Assembly: GCF_000236785.1 (NCBI RefSeq)
Contig: NZ_AGUF01000055.1
Coordinates: forward strand, 1 to 64,000
DNA from: Achromobacter arsenitoxydans SY8
GTDB lineage: Bacteria > Pseudomonadota > Gammaproteobacteria > Burkholderiales > Burkholderiaceae_B
Direction of reading: 5' to 3'
DNA length: 64,000 nt
Below are positions 55,867-64,000 of the stretch, piece after piece (the first letter of the stretch is position 1; every line of letters begins with the position of its first letter). The translations under genes were made by a program, and so were the position numbers. The notes under the pieces are model-generated. The model did not search any database and was not told the DNA's origin. It worked only from the letters and a program-made list of their open reading frames with translations.

Positions 55867-56598
55867 ATGTCTGATTCCTCGTCTTCCGCGCGGCCCCGTC
55901 GGCCGCTGGCGCGTCCGGGTTTTGACCCGGCGACGCAACCGTGGGTGGTGGCTAACGATTCCTTGCCGCCCGTGCCCACCAGCCTGCTCACTCCGGACTC
56001 CCTGCGGGGTACGCTCAGCCAGCCGTCCACCTGGACGCTGGAGTTGTCGCGCGACAACGATCTGCGCTACCCCGGCCGCGAAGGCGCGCCGGTGCCCGCC
56101 GCCGTGCTGATTCCGCTGGTGACGCGGGACAACGGCGTGCACATCATGCTGACGCAGCGCGCCGCGCACCTGCATGACCACGCGGGCCAGATCAGTTTTC
56201 CCGGCGGGCGCATCGAGACCAGCGATTCCACGCCCGTGGCGGCGGCGCTGCGCGAAGCGCAGGAAGAAACGGGCTTGCCCTCGAACCACGTGGAAGTGCT
56301 GGGCAGCATGCCGCCCTATCTGACGGCCACGGGGTTTTCCATCATTCCGGTCGTGTCGCTGGTGCGCCCGGGCTTTCAGTTGGCGCCCGACGCGTTCGAG
56401 GTTGCCGAGGTCTTCGAGGTGCCGCTGTCGTTCCTGATGGATCCGGCCAACCATCGCCTCTATGAAGCCAGGCTCGACGACGGCCGAGTGCGCCAGTATT
56501 ACGGTATGCCCTATGGCAAACACTTCATCTGGGGCGCCACGGCGGGCATGCTGCGCAATCTGTATCATCTGCTGCGCCACGGCTTCACGCCGCGCTGA
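55867..56598 (+). CDS. Nudix hydrolase, coenzyme A pyrophosphatase type (NudL-like)
   Basis: The gene encodes 243 residues. The Nudix region is near residues 115-140 (PGGRIETSD...ALREAQEETGL), and the CoA-specific signature MLTQRAAHLHDHAGQISFPGG directly precedes it. The family splits CoA and its derivatives into phosphopantetheine and 3',5'-ADP. An N-terminal stretch of about 60 residues, rich in Arg and Pro, is longer than in E. coli NudL. The start at 55867 lies right after the rplS terminator. A later start is possible. It converges on rsgA. Confidence 0.9.
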   Translation: MSDSSSSARPRRPLARPGFDPATQPWVVANDSLPPVPTSLLTPDSLRGTLSQPSTWTLELSRDNDLRYPGREGAPVPAAVLIPLVTRDNGVHIMLTQRAAHLHDHAGQISFPGGRIETSDSTPVAAALREAQEETGLPSNHVEVLGSMPPYLTATGFSIIPVVSLVRPGFQLAPDAFEVAEVFEVPLSFLMDPANHRLYEARLDDGRVRQYYGMPYGKHFIWGATAGMLRNLYHLLRHGFTPR

Positions 56599-56623
56599 TC
56601 TTCGCGGCGCGCACATGTCGCCC

Positions 56624-56661
56624 CAATAGAAGACGGCCCCGCGAGGGGCCGATTTCTATTG
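56624..56661. terminator. Hairpin between convergent Nudix and rsgA genes
   Basis: An inner 6-bp GC stem (56635-56640 with 56645-56650) with a GCGA loop sits within outer arms (56624-56631 with 56654-56661). It is symmetric and could end transcripts from both sides. Confidence 0.7.
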
Positions 56662-56695
56662 CGCCAGCAAGCCGCACAACGGCGCGCCGGCAGAA

Positions 56696-57598
56696 TCAAT
56701 ACCGCTGCTGGCCCGCCAGGTTTTCTTCCAGGATGCGTTCGTACAGGGCGTAGCGCGCCGGGTCGATCTTGCCGGCCTGCAGCGCCGCCACCACGCCGCA
56801 GCCCGGCTCGTGCCGATGCGAGCAGTTGTAGAAGCGGCATTCCTCGATGGGCTGCGTGAACTCCGGAAACCCGCGGATGATGTCTTCGCGGGTCAGGTGC
56901 TGCAGGCCGAAGGCCTGGAATCCAGGAGAATCAATCAGGTCGCCGCCGGGCGCCGGCAGGTGGTAGAGCCGCGTGCTGGTCGTGGTGTGCTTGCCCATGT
57001 CGAGCGCGGTGGAGTGTTCGCGCGTGGCGGCCGCGGCGTCGGGCACCAGGGCATTGAGCAGCGTGGACTTGCCCATGCCGCTTTGCCCCAGCAGCAGGCT
57101 GGTGCGGCCGGCGAGGCGGGGCGCGAGCAGCGTATGGACTCTTTCAGGTTCAAGCGCGCTCAGTTCGATCACGTCCACGCCCAGCGCGGCGATGGGAGCA
57201 AGCCGCGCCCGCGCGGCGGGCAATTCGTCGGTCAGGTCGGTCTTGTTCAGGATGATCAGTGGCGAAATGCCCGCGCTCCAGGCGCCCGCGAGCGCGCGGC
57301 CCGTCAGGTCGTCGGAAAACGTCGGACGGACGGCCACGACGATCAGCAGCTGGTCCACGTTGGAGGCGAACTGCTTGGACCGCATCTCGTCCGACCGGAA
57401 CAGCAAATTGGTGCGCGGCAGGATGGCGTCGATGGCGCCTTCGTCTTTGCCCTGCGGGGTGATCCGGACGCGGTCGCCCACGGCGGCGCCGGCTTTCTTG
57501 CCGCGGGGGAAGCACTTGCGCAGGGCGCCGTCCGCGAGTTCCACGGTGTAGTGACGGCCGTGCGCGGCGATGATGCGGCCTTCCAGTGGCGCGCTCAT
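56696..57598 (-). CDS. rsgA: Ribosome small subunit-dependent GTPase A
   Basis: The 300-residue GTPase helps mature and check the 30S subunit. The order of motifs is circularly permuted: NKTDLTDE (G4) comes first, then the P-loop LLGQSGMGKSTLLNAL (G1) near residue 170, then DSPGFQAFG (G3). An OB-fold is at the N-terminus, and the zinc site CRFYNCSHRHEPGCGV (Cys-x4-Cys-x-His-x4-Cys) is near residue 255. Its ATG overlaps the stop of the upstream M48 protease gene. The protease-rsgA-orn arrangement is common in Burkholderiales. Confidence 0.97.
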   Translation of the reverse strand: MSAPLEGRIIAAHGRHYTVELADGALRKCFPRGKKAGAAVGDRVRITPQGKDEGAIDAILPRTNLLFRSDEMRSKQFASNVDQLLIVVAVRPTFSDDLTGRALAGAWSAGISPLIILNKTDLTDELPAARARLAPIAALGVDVIELSALEPERVHTLLAPRLAGRTSLLLGQSGMGKSTLLNALVPDAAAATREHSTALDMGKHTTTSTRLYHLPAPGGDLIDSPGFQAFGLQHLTREDIIRGFPEFTQPIEECRFYNCSHRHEPGCGVVAALQAGKIDPARYALYERILEENLAGQQRY

Positions 57599-58845
57599 GC
57601 GGCGCCCGCCATCAGGTGGCGGATGCGCACGGCTGCGGGAGGATGGCTGTCGTAAAAGGCGGAGTGCACGGGGTCGGGGGTCAAGGTTGCGGCGTTATCG
57701 TCGTAGAGTTTGACCAGCGCGGACACCAGCCGTTCCGGCGAGCTTTGCTCGGCGGCATAGCGGTCGGCTTCGAATTCGTCGCGGCGCGAGTACCAGCTTG
57801 CCAGGGGGGTGAGCATGAAGGTGAATACAGGAATCACCAGGAAGAACAGCAGCAGCGCCATGGCGTCGTTGCGTCCGCCCAATTGCGGCAGGACGCCAAG
57901 TCCCACGTAGAACCACGGCTGCTGGGCGATCCACCCCAGGATGGCAAAGAACACCAGCGCCGCGACAAAGCTGAAGACGATGCGCTTGATGATGTGGCGC
58001 TTGGCGAAATGGCCGAGCTCGTGCGCCAGCACGGCTTCGATTTCGTCCGCGTTCAGGCGGGCCAGCAGAGTGTCGAAGAATACGATGCGGCGCGACCGTC
58101 CGAATCCGGTGAAGTAGGCATTGCCATGGGCCGAGCGGCGCGATCCGTCCATCACGAACAGGCCGTTCAGCGCAAAGCCGCAGCGCTGCGCCAGGCGCTG
58201 GATGCGTCCGGCCAGTTCGGGGTCGGAGAGCGGCGTGAACTTGTTGAACAGGGGAGCGATGAACATCGGGTAGATGATCAGCAGCGCCAGGTTGAACACC
58301 GTCCAGAGGGCCCAGGCCCATATCCACCAGTAGTCGCCGGCGCTGCCCATCAGCCACAGTACGGCGGCTGCCAGCGGCAGTCCCAGCACCGCCGCGACCA
58401 GCAAGCCCTTGATGGCGTCCACGACGAAAAGCCGGGGCGTCATGCGGTTGAATCCGAAGCGCGCCTCCAGCTTGAACTGCCGCCACAGGGTAAAAGGCAA
58501 GCCGATCAGGCCCAGCACCAGCGCAACCACCACCAGCAACAGCATCTGGCGTATGAAATCGTTGCTGGTAAGCTGGCTTACCATCAGGTCGATGAATTGC
58601 AGGCCGCCCATGAGCGTCAGGCACACCAGCAGGATGGCGTCATAGGTGCGTTCGAGCATGCCCAGCCTGACCCGCGCCACGGTGTAGTCGGCCGCGCGCT
58701 GGTGGCTCGCCAGACCGATGCGAGGCGAGAATTCCGCGGGCACCTGGTCGCGATTGCGCGCGACATGCCGGATCTGGCGCGAAGCCAGCCACATGCGCAC
58801 GGCGATATCGGTCAGCAGGAAGGCAACGAACAGCAATGTGAACAT
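57595..58845 (-). CDS. M48-family metalloprotease (Ste24/CAAX-prenyl-protease-like)
   Basis: The 416-residue integral membrane zinc protease has [10 protein letters not shown] around residue 275, which holds the two His ligands and catalytic Glu. A downstream Glu in [11 protein letters not shown] is the third ligand. Six or seven helices surround the site. The family cleaves peptide bonds in membrane proteins in quality control. Prenyl processing is not expected in bacteria. The ATG at 58843-58845 is preferred over a TTG two codons upstream. The stop overlaps rsgA (ATGA). It is divergent from orn with a 61-bp gap. Confidence 0.88.
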   Translation of the reverse strand: MFTLLFVAFLLTDIAVRMWLASRQIRHVARNRDQVPAEFSPRIGLASHQRAADYTVARVRLGMLERTYDAILLVCLTLMGGLQFIDLMVSQLTSNDFIRQMLLLVVVALVLGLIGLPFTLWRQFKLEARFGFNRMTPRLFVVDAIKGLLVAAVLGLPLAAAVLWLMGSAGDYWWIWAWALWTVFNLALLIIYPMFIAPLFNKFTPLSDPELAGRIQRLAQRCGFALNGLFVMDGSRRSAHGNAYFTGFGRSRRIVFFDTLLARLNADEIEAVLAHELGHFAKRHIIKRIVFSFVAALVFFAILGWIAQQPWFYVGLGVLPQLGGRNDAMALLLFFLVIPVFTFMLTPLASWYSRRDEFEADRYAAEQSSPERLVSALVKLYDDNAATLTPDPVHSAFYDSHPPAAVRIRHLMAGAA

Positions 58846-58906
58846 GGGCAATACGGTTGGCTCAGGAAGGTATGTGCGAAAATCGCGTGTTTTAAAGGCA
58901 AATTAT

Positions 58907-59452
58907 ATGGCTGCGAACGAAAACCGCCTGATCTGGCTGGACATGGAAATGACCGGGCTGGACCCTGAAAAAGAACGCATCATCGAAGTCGCCGTGGTGG
59001 TGACGGAGCCCGACCTGACGGTGGTCGCCGAGGGGCCGGTCATCGTCGTGCACCAGCCCGACAGCCTGCTGGACGCCATGGACAACTGGAACAAGTCCAC
59101 CCACGGCAAAAGCGGCCTGATCGACAAGGTCAAGGCGTCCACGATTTCCGAGGCGCAGGCAGAGGATACGCTGTTGGCGTTCCTGGCGCAGCATGTGCCG
59201 GCCGGCAAGTCCCCGATGTGCGGCAATACGATCAGCCAGGACCGCCGCTTCATGTTCGCGTACATGCCGCGCCTGGAGCAGTTCTTCCACTACCGCAACC
59301 TGGACGTGAGCACGCTGAAAGAGTTGGCGCGCCGCTGGGCGCCGGCCGTGTACAAGGGTTTCGAGAAAAAGAGCCGCCACGAAGCGCTGGCCGACATCTA
59401 CGAATCCATCGACGAGCTCAAGTACTACCGCGAGCATTTCCTGAAAGTCTGA
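58907..59452 (+). CDS. orn: Oligoribonuclease
   Basis: The 181-residue 3'-5' exonuclease finishes RNA decay by cutting di- to penta-nucleotides, including pGpG from c-di-GMP breakdown. The DEDDh motifs are visible: [23 protein letters not shown] (Asp and Glu), [10 protein letters not shown] and [13 protein letters not shown] (His and Asp). The length is that of standard Orn. It is divergent from the M48 gene. Its role in clearing pGpG links loosely to the c-di-GMP-gated polysaccharide cluster at the left end, though they are 50 kb apart. Confidence 0.97.
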   Translation: MAANENRLIWLDMEMTGLDPEKERIIEVAVVVTEPDLTVVAEGPVIVVHQPDSLLDAMDNWNKSTHGKSGLIDKVKASTISEAQAEDTLLAFLAQHVPAGKSPMCGNTISQDRRFMFAYMPRLEQFFHYRNLDVSTLKELARRWAPAVYKGFEKKSRHEALADIYESIDELKYYREHFLKV

Positions 59453-59519
59453 GCGCGCGGGCGGCTTACACTGGGGACCGGCCCGCTTACAGGCCGGACG
59501 TCCCGCCAACAGGTCCGCC

Positions 59520-60155
59520 ATGCCGTCATATTCCGTCGCCCAGATCCGCCTTGCCGAACAGCGCGCCCTGGCATCGGGCCGGGTGCTGATGCCGCTGGCC
59601 GGCGCCGCCGCGGCCGATTTCGTCCAGGCGCGCTTTCCCTCCAAGACTTCCATCCTGGCGCTGGCCGGCCCCGGCAACAACGGCGGCGACGCGCTGGAAG
59701 CGGCCGCGCGCCTTTTGGCGCACGGGTTTGAAGTGCAGGTGGTGTTGCCTTTCGGCCCCGAAAGGCTGCCTGCCGATGCGGCCCGCGCCTGGGCCGGCTG
59801 GCAGGCCGCGGGTGGGCGCAGCCATGCCGCGTTGCCCCACGGCCGGCAGCCGGACCTGGTTCTTGACGGCCTGTTCGGCATCGGCCTGAACCGCCCGTTG
59901 GGCCAGGCTTGGCAATCCCTGGCGGATGCGGTGAACGCCTGGAATGTTCCCGTGCTGGCGCTTGACGTGCCCAGCGGTATAGATGCCGACACGGGCGCCG
60001 CGCTGGGCCGCCCGATCCGGGCGCGATGGACGCTGTGTTTCATCGCGGCCAGCCGCGGACTGTGCCGCGCCGGGCCCGGGCGCGATGCTGCTGGCGAATG
60101 CCATGTGGATACGCTGGGCGTCGTCATGCCGGATGCGGACGACGCGGGTCGCTAG
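59520..60155 (+). CDS. nnrE: NAD(P)H-hydrate epimerase (stand-alone YjeF N-domain)
   Basis: The 211-residue enzyme epimerises damaged NAD(P)HX so it can be repaired. [19 protein letters not shown] near residue 48, [13 protein letters not shown] near 118 and [13 protein letters not shown] near 149 are the YjeF-N marks. The protein stops at the end of this domain. The ADP-dependent dehydratase half found in many bacterial fusions (NnrD) is absent and is not encoded next to it. It lies 67 bp after orn on the same strand and converges on paaX. Confidence 0.9.
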   Translation: MPSYSVAQIRLAEQRALASGRVLMPLAGAAAADFVQARFPSKTSILALAGPGNNGGDALEAAARLLAHGFEVQVVLPFGPERLPADAARAWAGWQAAGGRSHAALPHGRQPDLVLDGLFGIGLNRPLGQAWQSLADAVNAWNVPVLALDVPSGIDADTGAALGRPIRARWTLCFIAASRGLCRAGPGRDAAGECHVDTLGVVMPDADDAGR

Positions 60156-60218
60156 CTTGCGCGGCGCTGAGCGCGCTTGGCGTTCAGGCTGGCGTGGCGC
60201 TATCGCAAGCGCAGGCCG

Positions 60219-61148
60219 TCAGGCCGGCCGGCCGCCAAAGCGCGAATTCACTTCTTCCGACAGGGGCGCGTAGCGCTCGTTGTCCTGTCCGGCCAAGGCG
60301 TCCAGATGCGTTTCGGAGGCGTCGAATACCCGCCAGTAGATGCGCCCGCAGAGTTCGCGGGCGGCGTGGCCGGGCCAGTTGTCGGGCAGCATCGGGCCGG
60401 GCAGTTGCGGGTCGTGCAGGACGATCCGGCGCCAGTTGTGCAGCAGCATGACTCGGATCATGAAGGCTTCGGCGGGCGCTGGCGCATCTTCCAGCAGCTT
60501 TTCCAGCGGCCCGAAGTTTCTTGAAAACAGCCGGTATTGCTCGGCTACATCGTCCAGGTTCCAGCATTGCGAGGCCAGGCTGGCGATGGGCAGGCCGCCC
60601 GCGCCGGCCAGGTCGCGGGCCGACAGGACCAGCGCCCGGTCCGGGATGCCCAGTTTGTCCAGGATGTCGTGCGCAGCCCGCGCCTCGGTGTGCGGATGGG
60701 CGAACAGGCCGGGCGCGATCATGCCAAACCCTTCCCAGACCAGTTCACGGCGCAGCTCGCCGCGTTCGGCCAGCCCGTTGCCCGTGCGCGGCAGCGCCAC
60801 CAGCGTCCATTCCCCGTTCCATTCCTTTGATGGGCCCTCGTAGATGCGCTGCGAGGCGTGCAGGGTGTGGCGCACGCCCTGGTCGGAGATCAGGTAGAGG
60901 CTCCGCCGGCCATGGCGTTCCGATTGCAGCCAGTTCTGCGCCACCAGGCGGAAGACGCTGGTGCGCAGCAGGCGTTCATTGATGCCCAGCGGAGCCAGGA
61001 GCTCGATCAGGCTGCCCAGCCAGATGGCGCCGCCGTGCGGGGCCAGCGCATCGCCCAGCAAGCTGACGCACAGCGACTTTGCGCGGGGCGGATCGCTTTT
61101 CAATAAGCGGGACAGAAAGCGTTCCAGGGGCGACTGAGGGTTTGCCAT
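60219..61148 (-). CDS. paaX: Phenylacetic acid degradation repressor PaaX
   Basis: The 309-residue repressor is normal PaaX length. An N-terminal winged helix-turn-helix region (about 10-95: KSLCVSLLGDALAPHGG, NERLLRTSVFRLVAQNWL) is followed by the PaaX-specific middle (RRLYHGPSKEW-like IYEGPSKEWNGEWTLVALP) and C-terminal domain. In E. coli PaaX leaves DNA when phenylacetyl-CoA appears. It diverges from paaA across 173 bp holding candidate operators, so self-control and paa repression are both likely. Confidence 0.95.
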   Translation of the reverse strand: MANPQSPLERFLSRLLKSDPPRAKSLCVSLLGDALAPHGGAIWLGSLIELLAPLGINERLLRTSVFRLVAQNWLQSERHGRRSLYLISDQGVRHTLHASQRIYEGPSKEWNGEWTLVALPRTGNGLAERGELRRELVWEGFGMIAPGLFAHPHTEARAAHDILDKLGIPDRALVLSARDLAGAGGLPIASLASQCWNLDDVAEQYRLFSRNFGPLEKLLEDAPAPAEAFMIRVMLLHNWRRIVLHDPQLPGPMLPDNWPGHAARELCGRIYWRVFDASETHLDALAGQDNERYAPLSEEVNSRFGGRPA

Positions 61149-61187
61149 AAGGGGGGCCGCGGGCGGCCGATATCGGGATCCTGGATA

Positions 61188-61250
61188 TGATACATAAATC
61201 CAATGTGATACAGATTTGAGTTTGACAATGAATTTTTTGTATTAAATAAT
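61188..61250 (+). promoter_or_regulatory. paaA promoter with candidate PaaX operators
   Basis: TTGACA (61222-61227) and AATAAT (61245-61250) are 17 bp apart. TGATACA occurs at 61188-61194 and again 18 bp on at 61206-61212; the near-inverted TGTATTA lies at 61238-61244, in the promoter spacer. Repressor bound to such repeats would cover the promoter. The region is AT-rich against the window average. Assignment to PaaX rests on position. Confidence 0.6.
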
Positions 61251-61321
61251 CTTCCTATGACATGACGGCACTGCGCAGCGTTTGCTTTGCGTTTTCGCAA
61301 ACCGTCTTCAAGGAGACAAAC

Positions 61322-62311
61322 ATGTACGCTCAACTCGTCGAAACCGGCGTCAAGCAGGTCAAGACCGCGGACCAGCTTGAAGGCCTGGAACAGACGTTCC
61401 AGCGGCGCATCGACGACGGCGTCCGCATCGAGGCCAAGGACTGGATGCCCGAGGCCTACCGCAAGACGCTCGTGCGCCAGATCTCGCAGCACGCGCATTC
61501 CGAAATCGTCGGCATGCTGCCTGAAGGCAACTGGATCACCCGCGCGCCGTCGCTCAAGCGCAAGGCGATCCTGCTGGCCAAAGTGCAGGACGAAGCGGGC
61601 CACGGGCTCTACCTGTACAGCGCCGCGGAAACCCTGGGCGTGTCGCGCGACGACCTGATCGACGACCTGCACTCCGGCCGCGCCAAGTACTCCAGCATCT
61701 TTAACTACCCCACGCTCAGCTGGGCCGACATCGGCATGATCGGCTGGCTGGTCGACGGCTCCGCCATCATCAACCAGATCCCGCTGTGCCGCTGCTCCTA
61801 TGGTCCCTATGCGCGGGCCATGGTGCGTGTCTGTAAGGAAGAGTCCTTCCACCAGCGCCAGGGCTATGACCTGCTCATGCAGATGTGCCTGCACGGCACG
61901 CCCGAGCAAAAGGCCATGGTCCAGGACTCGCTCAACCGCTGGTGGTGGCCCGCCTTGATGATGTTCGGCCCCTCGGATGCCGATTCGCCCAACAGCGCGC
62001 AGTCCATGGCCTGGAAAATCAAGCTCTTCTCCAACGACGAACTGCGCCAGAAGATGGTGGACCAGACCGTGCCGCAAGCCGAATTCCTGGGCCTGACCGT
62101 CCCCGATCCCGACCTGAAGTGGAACGCCGAGCGTGGTCATTACGACTTCGGCGAAATCGACTGGACCGAGTTCTACGCCGTGCTCAAGGGCAACGGCCCC
62201 TGCAACCGTGAACGCCTGGCGGCGCGCGTCAAGGCGCACGAGGACGGCGCCTGGGTGCGCGACGCGCTGGTCGCCTACGCCGACAAGCAGGCGGAGCGCA
62301 AGGCCGCCTGA
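61322..62311 (+). CDS. paaA: 1,2-phenylacetyl-CoA epoxidase, catalytic subunit A
   Basis: The 329-residue diiron subunit epoxidises the ring of phenylacetyl-CoA. Iron ligands appear as Glu in [14 protein letters not shown] (with His) near residue 95 and in [13 protein letters not shown] near residue 180. The overall pattern is ferritin-like. AAGGAG lies at proper spacing before the ATG at 61322. It leads the paaABCD operon, divergent from paaX, with a 199-bp gap before paaB that contains a repeat. Confidence 0.97.
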   Translation: MYAQLVETGVKQVKTADQLEGLEQTFQRRIDDGVRIEAKDWMPEAYRKTLVRQISQHAHSEIVGMLPEGNWITRAPSLKRKAILLAKVQDEAGHGLYLYSAAETLGVSRDDLIDDLHSGRAKYSSIFNYPTLSWADIGMIGWLVDGSAIINQIPLCRCSYGPYARAMVRVCKEESFHQRQGYDLLMQMCLHGTPEQKAMVQDSLNRWWWPALMMFGPSDADSPNSAQSMAWKIKLFSNDELRQKMVDQTVPQAEFLGLTVPDPDLKWNAERGHYDFGEIDWTEFYAVLKGNGPCNRERLAARVKAHEDGAWVRDALVAYADKQAERKAA

Positions 62312-62327
62312 GGGGAGACTCCCACCC

Positions 62328-62422
62328 CCGAAGCGCTGCGCGCTTCCCCCTCACAGGGGGGCGCCGCAGCGGACCGGCGGAGCCGGATCCGCGCGGCGGC
62401 GCTAGCGGCGTCCGCGCTTCGG
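62328..62422. repeat. REP-like nested inverted repeat between paaA and paaB
   Basis: The outer arms CCGAAGCG and CGCTTCGG (62328-62335, 62415-62422) enclose a CCCC/GGGG hairpin (about 62346-62361), then GCGCCGC/GCGGCGC arms and an inner GCGGACCGG-type dyad. It is non-coding, very GC-rich, and inside an operon. The look is that of dispersed elements I recall from Achromobacter and relatives; the family is not confirmed from this window alone. It may tune paaA versus paaBCD mRNA levels. Confidence 0.6.
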
Positions 62423-62510
62423 CAGTGAAGGTTCTTCAGGCAACTCTTTTTCTTTATTTATTGCAGACCGGGTGGCGCCGTGGCGCGTCCGGCTTTAGAG
62501 GAAATCCATC

Positions 62511-62795
62511 ATGAGCAAAGACTGGCCTCTGTGGGAAGTGTTCATCCGCAGCCAGCATGGCCTGGCGCATAAGCACGTGGGCAGCTTGCACGCTCCGGAC
62601 GCCGAAATGGCGATCAATCACGCCCGCGACGTCTATACCCGCCGCAACGAGGGCCTGAGCATCTGGGTGGTGCGCGCGTCCGATATTTCGGCCAGCAGCC
62701 CGGGCGACAAGGATCCCCTGTTCGAGCCGTCCAACAGCAAGGTCTACCGGCATCCGACCTTCTTCCCGATGCCCGAAGAAATCAAGCACATGTAA
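62511..62795 (+). CDS. paaB: 1,2-phenylacetyl-CoA epoxidase, subunit B
   Basis: The 94-residue small subunit is needed for a stable epoxidase complex. WPLWEVFIRSQHGLAHKHVGSLHAPDAEMAINHARDVY is the characteristic PaaB start, and VVRASDI and HPTFFPMPEEIKHM close it. AGAGGA precedes the ATG. It lies 16 bp before paaC and is separated from paaA by a 199-bp gap with a repeat. Confidence 0.96.
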   Translation: MSKDWPLWEVFIRSQHGLAHKHVGSLHAPDAEMAINHARDVYTRRNEGLSIWVVRASDISASSPGDKDPLFEPSNSKVYRHPTFFPMPEEIKHM

Positions 62796-62811
62796 GGCAG
62801 GCGGGGGAGAC

Positions 62812-63576
62812 ATGGACAAGCCTTTTTTTGAGTATCTGCTGCGCCTGGGCGATTCGTCGCTCATTCTCTCGCAGCGGCTGGGCGAGTGGACCGGCCACGG
62901 CCCCATCCTGGAAGAGGATCTGGCGCTGACCAACACCGCGCTGGACCTGCTGGGACAGGCCCGCATGTGGCTGACGCTGGCCGGCGAAGTCGAAGGCGCC
63001 GGCCGCGATGAAGACGCGCTGGCCTACCTGCGCGACACGCACGAGTTCCGCAATGTGCTGCTGGTGGAACGCGACAACGGCAACTATGCCGACACCATGG
63101 CGCGCCAGTTCCTGTTCGACGTCTGGCACTACTTCCTGCTGCAGCGCCTGGAAAAGTCGGCCGACGAACGCGTCGCGGCCATCGCGGCCAAGGCGATCAA
63201 GGAAGTGACTTACCACGTGCGGCGCTCGTCGGACATGGTGGTGCGCCTGGGCGACGGCACGGCCGAAAGCCACGCCAAGATGCAGGCCGCCATCGACGAC
63301 GCCTGGCGCTTCACCGGCGAACTGTTCGCCGACGACGCCATCGACCTGGACCTGGCCTCGCGCGGCATCGGCTGTGAGTTGTCTGCGCTGCGCCAGCCCT
63401 GGCTGGCGCATGTGCGCGAAGTGCTGGAAGAGGCCACGCTGACCGTGCCCGACGAGGCTGCGGCGAATCACCTGGCGCACCGCGGCGGCCGCCAGGGCAG
63501 GCACACCGAGCAGCTGGGCTACGTGCTGGCTGAAATGCAATACCTGCCGCGCGCCTATCCGGGAGCGACGTGGTGA
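62812..63576 (+). CDS. paaC: 1,2-phenylacetyl-CoA epoxidase, structural subunit C
   Basis: The 254-residue ferritin-like subunit pairs with PaaA but lacks its active diiron site. LRLGDSSLILSQRLGEWTGHGPILEEDLALTN and LDLLGQARM open the protein, and KAIKEVTYHVRRSSDMVVRLGDGTAESHAKMQAA is near the middle. The end, EMQYLPRAYPGATW, is typical. The stop overlaps the paaD start (GTGA). Confidence 0.96.
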   Translation: MDKPFFEYLLRLGDSSLILSQRLGEWTGHGPILEEDLALTNTALDLLGQARMWLTLAGEVEGAGRDEDALAYLRDTHEFRNVLLVERDNGNYADTMARQFLFDVWHYFLLQRLEKSADERVAAIAAKAIKEVTYHVRRSSDMVVRLGDGTAESHAKMQAAIDDAWRFTGELFADDAIDLDLASRGIGCELSALRQPWLAHVREVLEEATLTVPDEAAANHLAHRGGRQGRHTEQLGYVLAEMQYLPRAYPGATW

Positions 63577-64000
63577 ACGCGCTGGCGCCCGTTTCCGCCG
63601 ACCAGGTCTACGCCTGGCTGCAGGAGGTTCCCGATCCGGAGATCCCCGTGCTGTCCGTGGTGGATCTGGGCGTGGTGCGGGAGGTGTCTTGGGACGGCGA
63701 CGCCTGCGTCGTCGTCATCACGCCGACCTACTCCGGCTGCCCGGCCATGCGCGAGATCACCCAGGATATCCAGCAGACGCTGCAGCGGCATGGCGTGGAC
63801 GATGTCCGCGTCGAGACTCGCCTGGCGCCCGCCTGGACGACCGACTGGATGAGCGAAAAGGGGCGCGAGGCGCTCAAGGGCTACGGCATCGCCGCGCCTG
63901 CCGAACGCGCCATTGATATTTCGGGCATCAGCCGCCGCACGCCGGGCCCCGCCATCGCGTGCCCGCGTTGCGGTTCGCACGAGACGCGCCTGGTCAGCAA
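63573..64000 (+). CDS. paaD: Phenylacetyl-CoA epoxidase accessory protein D (3' end cut by window)
   Basis: The GTG at 63573 overlaps the paaC stop and has GGGAG 7 bases upstream. The frame is open to the right edge (about 142 codons). VPDPEIPVLSVVDLGVVREV near residue 18 and TPTYSGCPAMREITQDI near 50 are the MIP18/DUF59 pattern of PaaD, which helps load iron-sulfur or iron centres. CPRCGSHETRLVS at the edge is the start of its zinc-ribbon-like C-terminal part. paaE, paaG and paaZ-type genes are expected to the right but lie outside. Confidence 0.93.
   Translation, partial: MNALAPVSADQVYAWLQEVPDPEIPVLSVVDLGVVREVSWDGDACVVVITPTYSGCPAMREITQDIQQTLQRHGVDDVRVETRLAPAWTTDWMSEKGREALKGYGIAAPAERAIDISGISRRTPGPAIACPRCGSHETRLVS

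Noticed and set aside
1-64000. Insertion sequence, prophage, CRISPR array or integrative element
   Set aside because: I found no transposase, integrase, phage structural gene or regular spacer array, and base composition and coding style are even across the window.

Overview
The window looks like chromosomal DNA of a high-GC betaproteobacterium of the family Alcaligenaceae, most likely Achromobacter or a close Bordetella relative. The evidence is the tmRNA tag peptide ANDERFALAA, the GyrA Gln83 variant, the gene content and the gene order. Nearly all of it is densely packed coding sequence with many ATGA stop/start overlaps. I see no insertion sequence, prophage, CRISPR array, rRNA or ordinary tRNA gene.

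Layout. (1) 1-9787, minus strand: an exopolysaccharide cluster reading wecB, a BcsB-like protein, an NfrB-like glycosyltransferase with a C-terminal MshEN (c-di-GMP-binding) domain, an NfrA-like TPR/beta-barrel outer-membrane protein, and two SGNH acetyltransferase-like proteins of the AlgJ/AlgX type. The last is cut by the window edge. (2) 10163-15086: accessory genes, namely a lipoprotein, two MFS exporters (one divergent from a LysR regulator, the other behind a possible leader peptide and hairpin), a PliG-like lysozyme inhibitor and ssrA (tmRNA). (3) 15335-17463, minus: gph, ubiG and an OmpA-family porin-like protein. (4) 17876-29096, plus: the aromatic supraoperon gyrA-serC-pheA-hisC-tyrA-aroA-cmk-rpsA-ihfB. 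(5) 29305-32807: lapA-lapB-rfaE1-rfaD for LPS assembly and heptose synthesis. (6) 32974-38445: comEA, cysM, mltB (minus), a histone-deacetylase-family amidohydrolase, and etfB-etfA. (7) 38624-44814: aspartate 4-decarboxylase flanked by two AspT-type antiporters, then a 1-Cys peroxiredoxin. (8) 45028-51989: a sulfate uptake and activation run, sbp-cysTWA-cysHDN. (9) 52165-54141: a radical SAM gene under an apparent LexA box, with a small tail-anchored protein behind it. (10) 54181-60155: an EamA transporter, rplS with a long leader, a CoA Nudix hydrolase, rsgA, an M48 protease, orn and nnrE. (11) 60219-64000: paaX divergent from paaABCD (phenylacetyl-CoA epoxidase), the last gene cut by the window end.

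How the genes work together. The most distinctive system is the left-hand polysaccharide cluster. It combines the c-di-GMP-gated poly-ManNAc machinery known from the E. coli N4 phage receptor (NfrA/NfrB/WecB) with alginate-type O-acetylation proteins, which suggests a regulated, acetylated ManNAc-type surface glycan. The other main modules are textbook pathways with some odd details: a histone-like lysine tail on AspD, an SOS box overlapping the promoter of an apparently leaderless radical SAM gene, a candidate leader peptide before an exporter, and rplS separated from its usual partners.
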